Assembly: GCF_020177595.1 (NCBI RefSeq)
Contig: NZ_JAHTBL010000011.1
Location: 35,908 to 99,907, forward strand
Length of the DNA stretch: 64,000 bases
Source of the DNA: Cognatishimia sp. MH4019
GTDB taxonomy: Bacteria > Pseudomonadota > Alphaproteobacteria > Rhodobacterales > Rhodobacteraceae
Reading direction: 5' to 3'
The notes under the pieces were generated by a model, which was not told where the DNA came from, did not search any database, and worked only from the letters and a program-made list of their open reading frames with translations. Positions 57,175-64,000 of the stretch are shown piece after piece. The stretch's first letter is position 1; every line of letters begins with the position of its first letter. The translations under genes were made by a program, and so were the position numbers.

Positions 57175-58929
57175 CTATTCGCCAATCGCGATGCCTTCAC
57201 GGCGCGGGTCAGCGCCCCCTTCCAGACCATCCGCGCCAATCGCAATCGCGTGCAAGCCAGAGGTCAGCGCCCGCGCGTTCACTTCATAGCCCAAGGCAGT
57301 CAACGGTTCGGCCAATGCCTCGGCAGAGGTGCCTTCCTCGACATCATAAGTGCCAAAGCGGTTGACCAGATGGGGCATCGACACGGCGGCCTGCACGTCC
57401 ATCCCCCAATCGAGATGCGCGATGATCGTTTTGGCAACGTAGCCAATGATCCGGCTGCCCCCCGGCGAGCCCACGACCATCACCGGCGCGCCGTCCTGCA
57501 TCACGATGGTGGGCGACATGGAGGAGCGCGGGCGCTTGCCCGGCTCAACGCGGTTGGCAATCGGCACGCCATCGGTATGGGTGCGGAACGAGAAATCCGT
57601 CAGCTCGTTGTTCAGCAGGAACCCACCGGGAGCCATCAGACGCGAGCCGAAGCCGTTTTCAATGGTCGTCGTCATCGACAGCGCGTTGCCCTGCGCGTCC
57701 ACGATGGAGATGTGGCTGGTGGAGGGCAGTTCGAGCGAAATGTCATCGGCAAAGAGAAGCGCGTGATCAAACGCGGGGGAGCCTGGGCTGACCTCTGGCA
57801 AAGCGTCATCGCCGCTCAGAAGCGCGCCGCGATTGGCAAGGTAATCGGGGTCGACCAGCCCTTCGGTGGGCATCGGCACGAAATCACTGTCGGCCATGTA
57901 ACGGCCCCGATCTGCGAAGGCGAGGCGCGAGGCATCCCCAATCAAACGCCAGCTTTCAGGGTTCTCTGCACCAAGCTCTGCAAGGTCATAACCCTCGAGC
58001 ATCCCGAGAATCTGACCCACCGTCAGCGCGCCGGATGAGGGCGGGCCCATGCCACACACGTCATGGGCGCGATAGGTTACGCAGACCGGCGCGCGTTCTT
58101 TAACCGTGTAGTTGCTAAGATCATTCAGCGCCAGAACGCCGGGATTGCCTTCAGCGCTTTGCACCGCCTCGACAATGCCCTCTGCGATGGCCCCTTCATA
58201 AAAAACGCCCGCGCCGTTGGAGGCCAAGGCGCGCAAGGTCTCTGCATAAGGCGCGTTGACCAAGGTTGCGCCTTCGGCAATGGGCACACCCTCGGGCAAG
58301 AAATAGGCGGCTGTGGCGGGGAAACGGCCCAACCGCTCTGCATCGCGGGCCACCAGCCCGGCCAAACGCGGAGAGACGGCGAAACCGTCCGAGGCAAGCG
58401 CAATGGCCTCGTCAAAAAGACCCGCCCAGTCAGATGTGCCCCAGCGCTCGTGGGCCGCTTCCATCAAGGCAGGCGTGCCGGGGGTGCCGACGGACAGGCC
58501 GCCGACGACGGCATCAAAGAACTTCAAAGGCTCGCCGTTCTCGTCCTGAAAGAGCGTGGGCGTGGCGGCCATAGGCGCTGTTTCACGACCATCAAGCGTG
58601 GTGAGTTCACCGGTTTCCGCGTCATACCAGACCAGAAACGCCCCCCCGCCCAAGCCAGAGCTTTGCGGCTCGACCAGACCCAGAACGGCTTGCACGGCAA
58701 CCATCGCATCGGCGGCTGATCCGCCCTCGCGCAACACGCGGGCGCCCGCTTGCACGGCCAATGGATTGGCTGCGGCCACCATCCAATTGTCGGACGTAAC
58801 AGGCGCACCTGCGGCTTTCGCCTCAAGGGCCGTGGCGGCTTCAGGGGCGACCGCATCAGCGGCCTCTTGTGCAACGAGCGGCAGCGCCAATGCGACGCTG
58901 AGAGATGTGATCAGGGAAAAGCGAAGCAT
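57175..58929 (-). CDS. ggt: Gamma-glutamyltranspeptidase
   Basis: 584 residues with a signal peptide (about 1-20). The precursor is cut before the catalytic Thr404 in STSHISIVD, giving large and small subunits; RETAP, the substrate arginine motif near 115-119, and SPGGSRIIGY are conserved. It hydrolyses glutathione or transfers its glutamyl group in the periplasm. It converges with rimO with only 3 bases between. Confidence 0.95.
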   Translation of the reverse strand: MLRFSLITSLSVALALPLVAQEAADAVAPEAATALEAKAAGAPVTSDNWMVAAANPLAVQAGARVLREGGSAADAMVAVQAVLGLVEPQSSGLGGGAFLVWYDAETGELTTLDGRETAPMAATPTLFQDENGEPLKFFDAVVGGLSVGTPGTPALMEAAHERWGTSDWAGLFDEAIALASDGFAVSPRLAGLVARDAERLGRFPATAAYFLPEGVPIAEGATLVNAPYAETLRALASNGAGVFYEGAIAEGIVEAVQSAEGNPGVLALNDLSNYTVKERAPVCVTYRAHDVCGMGPPSSGALTVGQILGMLEGYDLAELGAENPESWRLIGDASRLAFADRGRYMADSDFVPMPTEGLVDPDYLANRGALLSGDDALPEVSPGSPAFDHALLFADDISLELPSTSHISIVDAQGNALSMTTTIENGFGSRLMAPGGFLLNNELTDFSFRTHTDGVPIANRVEPGKRPRSSMSPTIVMQDGAPVMVVGSPGGSRIIGYVAKTIIAHLDWGMDVQAAVSMPHLVNRFGTYDVEEGTSAEALAEPLTALGYEVNARALTSGLHAIAIGADGLEGGADPRREGIAIGE

Positions 58930-59047
58930 GGCAGCACTCCTTCATGTGGCAGCGGCGTGATACCAAAAGGATAGGCCGAACTAGGTTGAGAGCGAAAGCA
59001 CCATCAGCAACGCTCCGCGCAGAAGACTTTTATCTAAAAGCCTTGGA

Positions 59048-59069
59048 CAGAAAATTATCTTATTTTCTG
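59048..59069. terminator. Hairpin downstream of the first DUF6455 gene
   Basis: CAGAAAAT (59048-59055) pairs perfectly with ATTTTCTG (59062-59069) around a 6-base loop. It lies just past the DUF6455 gene stop at 59076 (-). The downstream tract is only partly T-rich. Confidence 0.5.
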
Positions 59070-59075
59070 AGGTGC

Positions 59076-59324
59076 TTAGCGCAGCGTTTTGAACAGATCG
59101 CTGTTGCGGCAATAGCCTGGTGTTTGCTCTGCCCCGTCTTGATGGGCCTCAAGCCAGTGATCGCAGTCGCCCGCACCCGTGCAGCCGGTGCAGCGCAGAA
59201 CAGCCTCGGAAATCTCGTCGAAGGGCAACTCGCCCCGCAGCGCTTTTTCTTCCAGATCAAGGCCAAGTGTCGTGGCCATGCGGTCCATCAGATCCGCGTG
59301 TCGTTTCAAGGTCGACGTTTGCAT
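59076..59324 (-). CDS. DUF6455 family protein (first copy)
   Basis: 82 residues from ATG 59324. A helix (HADLMDRMATTLGLDLEEKALRG) is followed by the cysteine motif LRCTGCTGAGDCDHWL and a final segment with a lone cysteine (YCRNSDLF). This spacing matches DUF6455, small proteins common in Rhodobacteraceae that may bind a metal or cluster. A second member lies at 60173. Confidence 0.8.
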   Translation of the reverse strand: MQTSTLKRHADLMDRMATTLGLDLEEKALRGELPFDEISEAVLRCTGCTGAGDCDHWLEAHQDGAEQTPGYCRNSDLFKTLR

Positions 59325-59395
59325 AACAGGTCCCAATCTCGCGTTGTCTCCGCAAGAAAGGTCTCATGGGCGGGGCGAACTGCCCTTGATCCACG

Positions 59396-59761
59396 TCAAA
59401 CTTCCGCCAGATAGGCCCGCACGGCGTCCTGCACGTGGCGAAACCGGTCGCCACCCAGCTTCGTGCCGCCATACCAGCGCGTCACGACGATGATGTGGTT
59501 TTCCAGGCCCTCGCGTTCGAGCATGCGCAAGATCACCATGCCTGCACCCGCCTCGCCATCATCGGCCTTGAGCGGAGCATCCGGCAGCAAAACCGCCCAT
59601 GTGTTATGGGTCGCCTTGGCGTATTTCTTCTTGCGTTTGAGTTGCTTGAGGAAGGCATCCACATCTGCGCGACTGCACACCACACCGCCCGAGACCGCGT
59701 ATTTCGAGCCGCGATCATTGATGATGCCTTCAAGCTGCAGCAAGGTCGTAGAGCAGCACAA
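59396..59761 (-). CDS. YigZ/IMPACT-family protein
   Basis: Up to 121 residues. The core carries KATHNTWAVLL, DDGEAGAGMVILRMLER and VVTRWYGGTKLGGDRFRHVQDAV, the diagnostic UPF0029 motifs. E. coli YigZ has no firm function; eukaryotic IMPACT regulates translation. The start is uncertain: no ATG is near, and TTG 59761 or TTG 59743 are the options, both inside the end of dgkA, so translation is probably coupled. Confidence 0.8.
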   Translation of the reverse strand: MCCSTTLLQLEGIINDRGSKYAVSGGVVCSRADVDAFLKQLKRKKKYAKATHNTWAVLLPDAPLKADDGEAGAGMVILRMLEREGLENHIIVVTRWYGGTKLGGDRFRHVQDAVRAYLAEV

Positions 59762-60095
59762 GCCACATCACACCAACCGCAATCGCGCTGATTGCGACGG
59801 CGGCACTGGCCATATCCTTGGCCTGTTTGGCCAGCGGGTGGGTTTCCTTGGATGTATAATCAACCGCGCGTTCAATCGCCGAATTCAGCATCTCAACCGC
59901 CAGAACCAGTACGCCGCCGCCCAGAATCAGGGCGCGTTCCGCTGGCTCTAGCGGCAACCACAGTGCCAAAGCGCCAGAGATCAGGTTGGCCACGATCCAT
60001 TGGCGCAACGACGGCTCGTGCTGCCACGCATGAACCCAACCTTCCCATGACCAGACGCAGCGGTTGCGAAACCGGGTCCATTGCTCTTGCAGCAT
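59730..60095 (-). CDS. dgkA: Diacylglycerol kinase
   Basis: 121 residues from ATG 60095, the normal prokaryotic length. It phosphorylates diacylglycerol to phosphatidic acid in the inner membrane, recycling lipid left from periplasmic glucan synthesis. Three helices are seen and the signature EMLNSAIERAVDY plus HPLAKQAKDMASAAV holds the catalytic glutamates. The final codons overlap the YigZ-like gene. Confidence 0.94.
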   Translation of the reverse strand: MLQEQWTRFRNRCVWSWEGWVHAWQHEPSLRQWIVANLISGALALWLPLEPAERALILGGGVLVLAVEMLNSAIERAVDYTSKETHPLAKQAKDMASAAVAISAIAVGVMWLVLLYDLAAA

Positions 60096-60172
60096 AATGT
60101 GCGTTGCCTTTGATTGTCTGACCCGCAAACTAGGGCAAAGACGCCATCAAAGACCAGATTTTTCGTGCCGGA

Positions 60173-60427
60173 TCAGGCAGCAAGTGCCTCAAATGTTGTG
60201 CGGTTCAGGCAAAACTCGGGCGCGTTTTCCAGCCGCCCCATGCAGCCCCCCAATATCGCGCCACATGTGTCGGCTTGGGTGCACCCGCGGCATCGGTTGA
60301 TCAACCCGCTATAATCTGACCGCGTGATCTTCGCCTCGTAGAAAGCCGAATTCAAATCCACGCCCGTGGCCTTGGCCATTCCAAGGGTCAGCCAGAAATG
60401 CGTGCGGGGGTTACCAAGGGGGGCCAT
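60173..60427 (-). CDS. DUF6455 family protein (second copy)
   Basis: 84 residues from ATG 60427; an upstream extension to 60508 is less typical. It begins APLGNPRTHFWLTLGMAKAT and has the cysteine set INRCRGCTQADTCGAIL, then GCMGR and FCLNR. The cysteine spacing is similar to the protein at 59076 but the sequences differ. It is separated from dgkA by 77 bases. Confidence 0.8.
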   Translation of the reverse strand: MAPLGNPRTHFWLTLGMAKATGVDLNSAFYEAKITRSDYSGLINRCRGCTQADTCGAILGGCMGRLENAPEFCLNRTTFEALAA

Positions 60428-60572
60428 TATCAATCTCCGATCATAGGCATGCAAAACACCGAGCGCAGTCTGCCTCGAAATTGTTACCGCTGCATTGACG
60501 TCGATCAAATCATGCGACGCTTGACATGGCTCCTACTTCCAAGCACATGATTCCACATAACAAAAAAGACTT

Positions 60573-60875
60573 ATGGGCGGTTTCCAAGTGCAGGTATTTA
60601 TCGACACCCATGCCGGGTGGTTTCACAATGCAGGGCTGATCGGCGTTGCAATCTACGTAACGCTCTATTTCGCGCTGACCTTCGAGATGATCTCCTCCAA
60701 GGCGTTTACCTATTACGCGCTGAATTTCCTGGCCGCCGCGATGGTGCTGCTGGGCTTGTTGGTCGCGTTCAATCTGGCCTCGGCCCTGATCCAGATCTTC
60801 TGGGTCGTGATCTCGACCGGTGGTATGATCCTGCGGCTGCGCGAGCGCGTGCCGCAGAACTCCTCAGGCCGCTGA
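60573..60875 (+). CDS. Small membrane protein, CBU_0592-like
   Basis: 100 residues from ATG 60573. Three hydrophobic helices; IGVAIYVTLYFALTFEMI and YALNFLAAAMVLLGL then NLASALIQIFWVVIS follow the pattern of the CBU_0592 family of uncharacterised inner-membrane proteins. The stop codon meets the end of the convergent M48 gene. No function is known. Confidence 0.75.
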   Translation: MGGFQVQVFIDTHAGWFHNAGLIGVAIYVTLYFALTFEMISSKAFTYYALNFLAAAMVLLGLLVAFNLASALIQIFWVVISTGGMILRLRERVPQNSSGR

Positions 60876-61616
60876 TTACTTCAATGTCGCGGCAACCCGG
60901 CGGACGGTTTTGATCCGGTCCGCATTGGGCGGGTGCGTGCCAAGGAACCGGTTGCCCGGATCGGGGATGCGGTTGAAGAACTCTGCCCCGCGCACTGGAT
61001 CGTACCCGGCCTTATGGGCAATGACAGTGCCCAGCGCATCCGCCTCAAGCTCAAACTCCTTAGAATAGCTGCGCGCACCGACGGTTGCGCCAATCCGGGT
61101 CGCCGTCTCTACCGCCGAGCTTCCACCGCCAGTGATCTGCGCAAGACTGCCAAAAACCAGCGCGCCGGCTGTCGCATTCTGGCGCTGACGACCCAGATGT
61201 TCGGCGATGTGATGCGCAGCTTCATGACCCAAAACAAATGCCAATTCATCAGTGTTCCGCGCATCTGCAATAAGCGCCACTGTCATCGCCAGGATCGGAC
61301 GGCCCGTATTGTCGACCGTTTGATAGGCATTGGGCGGCTGATTGGGTCGGTCATCCACAACAATCTTGAAATCACAATCCTGTTGGGGTGTGCGCGCGCG
61401 ACATTCACGCTCTGCCACAGGTTCGATCCGCCTCACGACGCTGGTGAAATTCCGGGCCAGTCGCCTTGCATCCGCTTGTGTGATCTGCTGCGGAGCTTCA
61501 CGCTTTTGTGGCGCCTCCTGTTGCGGTGCAGGTGTCGAGGGCGGCGCGGTTTGCGTCGTCGTCACCGTGCACGCGGAGATCAGCAGAGGAAACAGAAGTA
61601 TCGCAGCAAGGCGCAT
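60876..61616 (-). CDS. M48-family metallopeptidase lipoprotein
   Basis: 246 residues from ATG 61616. The signal sequence ends in the lipobox LISAC. A Pro/Gln-rich linker is followed by the peptidase core: VLGHEAAHHIAEH is the HEXXH zinc site and EFELEADALG supplies the third ligand. An intact active site contrasts with the degenerate protein at 2563. It resembles Oma1/BepA/LoiP-type periplasmic proteases that police outer-membrane protein assembly. Longer frame to 61682 was rejected. Confidence 0.92.
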   Translation of the reverse strand: MRLAAILLFPLLISACTVTTTQTAPPSTPAPQQEAPQKREAPQQITQADARRLARNFTSVVRRIEPVAERECRARTPQQDCDFKIVVDDRPNQPPNAYQTVDNTGRPILAMTVALIADARNTDELAFVLGHEAAHHIAEHLGRQRQNATAGALVFGSLAQITGGGSSAVETATRIGATVGARSYSKEFELEADALGTVIAHKAGYDPVRGAEFFNRIPDPGNRFLGTHPPNADRIKTVRRVAATLK

Positions 61617-61729
61617 GAGGAGCACTCCGGGTTGTCTGCCTCTTAAACTAGCAAGATACACAAAACGTTCCAGAGCGATCACGCAGCTGTGGGATTGGCG
61701 CGCGCCCGTCGCGACCTATCTGTCGGGTC

Positions 61730-62095
61730 ATGTCAGATACAGAAGTGCTTTATAACGGCGAATGCCCCATCTGCTCGCGCGAGATCGACAGCTATGCCCG
61801 CTACGCGAAAGGCGCGGCGTTGCCTTTGCGGTTCGAGGCGTTGCAAGACAGCGATCTGGCGCGTTGGGGCGTGACGCCCGAAGACGCGGCCAAGCGGCTC
61901 CATGTTCTCAAGGACGGCAAGGTCTATGACGGGCTAGAGGCCTTTCAGGTCCTGTGGGCCGACATGCCCCGTTTTGCATGGCTCGCGCGGCTGACACGCC
62001 GCCCTTTGGTGCGCCCCTTGGCCCGGCGGCTTTACGATTACGTCCTGGCACCGCTGCTTTACGCGATGCACCGCAGACGCCAATCGCGCAGCTAG
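61730..62095 (+). CDS. DCC-family thiol-disulfide protein (DUF393)
   Basis: 121 residues. LYNGECPICSREIDSYARY is the defining N-terminal motif with a CPxC redox pair in a thioredoxin-like fold, followed by HVLKDGKVYDGLEAFQVLW. A thiol-disulfide activity in the cytoplasm is assumed for the family. Two more small genes follow on the same strand. Confidence 0.88.
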   Translation: MSDTEVLYNGECPICSREIDSYARYAKGAALPLRFEALQDSDLARWGVTPEDAAKRLHVLKDGKVYDGLEAFQVLWADMPRFAWLARLTRRPLVRPLARRLYDYVLAPLLYAMHRRRQSRS

Positions 62096-62133
62096 GGCTT
62101 GCATGGTCAGCGCACATCGCCCACCCTGCTGAC

Positions 62134-62367
62134 ATGTTTTCCATTGAGCATGATTTCGACGCGACCGTTGTCACCCTCGTTGATGAGGGGGCCGGACCGC
62201 TGCAAGAAGATGTGTCCGTGCAGGCCTTTGAGGACGTGATCCGGGTCGAGCAATATGACCCTCGCACGGACAGAGTGTCGGTCATCACCCTGTCGCTCGC
62301 CCAGGCGCGCGATCTGGCCGCAGCCCTTGATTTGCCAGAGGGCGTCTACAGCCTGCGCAAGACGTAG
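62134..62367 (+). CDS. Small conserved hypothetical protein
   Basis: 77 residues from ATG 62134. Acidic, no cysteines, beta-rich pattern ([31 protein letters not shown]) followed by one helix ([15 protein letters not shown]). Close relatives appear in other roseobacters, which supports it being a gene. No function is known to me. It sits between the DCC protein and the YbdK-type ligase. Confidence 0.7.
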   Translation: MFSIEHDFDATVVTLVDEGAGPLQEDVSVQAFEDVIRVEQYDPRTDRVSVITLSLAQARDLAAALDLPEGVYSLRKT

Positions 62368-62408
62368 CGCGCCAACGCAGGACTTTGATATCGCGAGGAG
62401 CTGTTTTT

Positions 62409-63542
62409 GTGAGCACCGAAGACCCATCATTTACCCTTGGCATCGAAGAGGAATACCTCGTCGTCGATGAAACCACGCTCGATCTGGTGGAAGCCCCGAA
62501 AGAGGTGATGGACGCATGCGTGGCAGAGCTGGGCGATCAAGTCAGTCCGGAGTTTCTGAAATGCCAGATCGAGGTGGGCACCGGCGTCTGCGCCACAATC
62601 GCCGATGCACGCGCCGATCTGGCCCATCTGCGCCGCACGATCCAAAAGTGTTGTGCGGCCCACGGGCTTGCCCCGATTGCCGCCGCAACGCATCCTTTCG
62701 CCAATTGGCAGGATCAGGACCATACCGACAAGGAACGGTATCGCGATCTGGAAAAAGATCTTGCAGGCGTCGCGCGGCGGATGCTGATTTGCGGAATGCA
62801 CGTGCATGTGGGCATTGATGACCCCGATCTGCGCATCGACCTGCTCAACCAGTTTTCGTATTTCCTGCCGCATCTTCTGGCGCTGTCCACGTCCTCGCCG
62901 TTCTGGGAGGGGCGCGAGACCGGACTGCACTCTTACCGCTTGACCGTCTTTGACAATCTGCCGCGCACTGGCCTGCCGCCGCAGTTTTCCAGCTTTTCGG
63001 AATATGAGCGTTCGATCAACACCATCATCGATGCCGGCATTGTCGAAGATGCCACCAAGATCTGGTGGGATCTGCGCCCGTCTGCCCGCTTCCCTACGCT
63101 GGAATCGCGCATCTGCGATGTGTCCCCCAAGATCGACGAGACGATCACAATCGCGGCCCTGACCCAAAGCCTGATGCGGATGCTTTACGTTCTACGCCGC
63201 GAGAACAAGCGCTGGCGTCAGTATGACCGCTTTCTGGTCGAGGAAAATCGCTGGCGCGCGCAACGCTATGGCCTGACCGGAGGCCTGATCGACTTTGGTG
63301 CCGGGGCGGTGGTGCCGTGTGCGCAACTGATTGACGAGCTGGTCGAACTCGTCACGCCACATGCCGCCGCGTTGGGCTGCCTCGCTGAGGTGCAACACGC
63401 GCCCATGATGCTAGAGGACGGCACCAGCGCCAAGCGCCAGATGAGGACCTATCACGAGACGCGCGAGGCAGGGGCATCGAACGATGAGGCTTTGAAAGCA
63501 GTGGTGCAGTCGCTGGTCGATGAGTTCGGGGCGGGGGTATAG
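62409..63542 (+). CDS. YbdK-type carboxylate-amine ligase (glutamate-cysteine ligase-like)
   Basis: 377 residues from GTG 62409; GAGGAG 9 bases upstream supports this start over ATG 62385. [12 protein letters not shown] at the start, [14 protein letters not shown] and [20 protein letters not shown] are the signatures of the GCS2/YbdK family. These enzymes have weak glutamate-cysteine ligase activity; the natural substrate is unsettled. An insertion sequence begins soon after its end. Confidence 0.9.
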   Translation: MSTEDPSFTLGIEEEYLVVDETTLDLVEAPKEVMDACVAELGDQVSPEFLKCQIEVGTGVCATIADARADLAHLRRTIQKCCAAHGLAPIAAATHPFANWQDQDHTDKERYRDLEKDLAGVARRMLICGMHVHVGIDDPDLRIDLLNQFSYFLPHLLALSTSSPFWEGRETGLHSYRLTVFDNLPRTGLPPQFSSFSEYERSINTIIDAGIVEDATKIWWDLRPSARFPTLESRICDVSPKIDETITIAALTQSLMRMLYVLRRENKRWRQYDRFLVEENRWRAQRYGLTGGLIDFGAGAVVPCAQLIDELVELVTPHAAALGCLAEVQHAPMMLEDGTSAKRQMRTYHETREAGASNDEALKAVVQSLVDEFGAGV

Positions 63543-63604
63543 GCCCCGCTGCGGCAGCGCAGTCTTTTTTCCGGGTTCAGCGCAGTGCAGCTAAGGTCGG
63601 GTTT

Positions 63605-64000
63605 GAGCCGATTTTGTTGAAAAAGTCGCTGATATTGGGGCGTCTGTTTGAGGTATCGGTTTGATTTCCTGCAGTTGTCTAAAGCGTAGCCGCCGCTTCA
63701 ACTTGCGGCGGGTGCCATCGGCTTGAGCTTTGCCATTTTACGGAGGTTTTGGGCGGTGGCGGCGAGGGTAAATTCGTCTTGGACGCCGCATGGGCCTCGT
63801 AATCGGAGCCGTCCCAGGCCGAGGATGCGTTTGAGGTGGGCGAAGAGCATCTCGACCTTTTTTCGTCGCGCTAGAGCCTTGGGATTGAAGTCTGAGGTGG
63901 TGCATCGACGGGCAAAGTCTCTGACGATCTCATATTTGTCGCGATGAACAGAACGCGTTTCGGCGTTGGGGCAGCACTTTGCCTTCAGCTCGCATCCTGC
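63605..64000. mobile_element. Insertion sequence, left part only (IS1182/IS5-like)
   Basis: A transposase gene enters from the right edge. Left of it, 63615-63630 (TTTTGTTGAAAAAGTC) looks like the terminal inverted repeat of this type of element, so the boundary is near 63605, but the matching right end is outside. The placement of the left boundary is approximate. Confidence 0.6.
63698..64000 (-). CDS. Transposase, C-terminal 100 residues (5' end outside window)
   Basis: Reading the minus strand from the window edge gives an open frame ending at TGA 63698. Visible are a cysteine pair (KAKCCPNAETRSVHRDKYE), the region of the last catalytic glutamate (KKVEMLFAHLKRILGL) and RLRLRGPCGVQDEFTLAATA, typical of DDE transposases of IS1182/IS5-type elements in Rhodobacteraceae. 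No frameshift is seen in this part. Confidence 0.85.
   Translation of the reverse strand, partial: AGCELKAKCCPNAETRSVHRDKYEIVRDFARRCTTSDFNPKALARRKKVEMLFAHLKRILGLGRLRLRGPCGVQDEFTLAATAQNLRKMAKLKPMAPAAS

Overview
The window is a 64 kb chromosomal piece of an alphaproteobacterium of the Rhodobacteraceae/Roseobacteraceae (roseobacter) type. The evidence is protein content: a GcrA cell-cycle regulator, a PCu(A)C copper chaperone, DUF2927 and DUF6455 proteins, split PqiA halves, and roseobacter-style acyl-CoA ligases. Codon use is GC-rich with many ATGA or TGATG gene overlaps. No rRNA, tRNA or CRISPR array was recognised, and no gene-free stretch exceeds about 300 bases.

Layout. 1-3.6 kb: a truncated EamA exporter, a divergent acyl-CoA ligase and a membrane protein with a degenerate M48-like fold. 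3.6-9.5 kb (minus strand): a SPOR-domain protein and the nucleoside-salvage operon cdd-deoA-deoB-add-upp. 9.7-14.1 kb: malic enzyme (maeB) and propionyl-CoA synthetase (prpE), each with a striking upstream repeat that looks like an operator. 14.1-16.1 kb: a two-gene regulatory unit ending in an NtrC-like response regulator that lacks GAFTGA. 16.1-20.6 kb: nadK, glyA, a YbfF-like hydrolase, VOC and Dabb proteins. 20.7-25.3 kb: lepA sits between two AT-rich accessory insertions, an Abi/HEPN-like gene pair and a lone Cdc6-like AAA ATPase. This is the most foreign-looking part of the window and the best place to look for an undescribed defence system. 25.4-29.2 kb: a pqiA-pqiA-pqiB-pqiC lipid-transport operon. 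29.2-31 kb: arsR-aqpS-arsH. 31-36.2 kb: tamA-tamB. 36.4-40.1 kb: a glycerophosphodiesterase behind a triple Pho-box-like repeat, a HAD-fold protein without catalytic aspartates, a low-molecular-weight phosphatase and a sirtuin. 40.1-46 kb: copper chaperone genes, rpmB, meaB, hrpB. 45.9-50.6 kb: argD-argF, an EamA transporter, an ABC-2 permease and gcrA. 50.7-63.5 kb: SNase-like, DUF2927, AsmA, pentapeptide-repeat, rimO, ggt, two DUF6455 proteins, yigZ-like, dgkA, an M48 lipoprotein, a DCC thiol protein and a YbdK-type ligase. The right edge enters an insertion sequence.

The genes suggest a heterotroph that recycles nucleosides, feeds C3/C4 acids into central metabolism (PrpE, MeaB, MaeB), scavenges phosphodiesters under phosphate limitation, and maintains its outer membrane through the Tam, AsmA and Pqi systems. 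Functions come from recognition of family motifs by eye; no database search was run.
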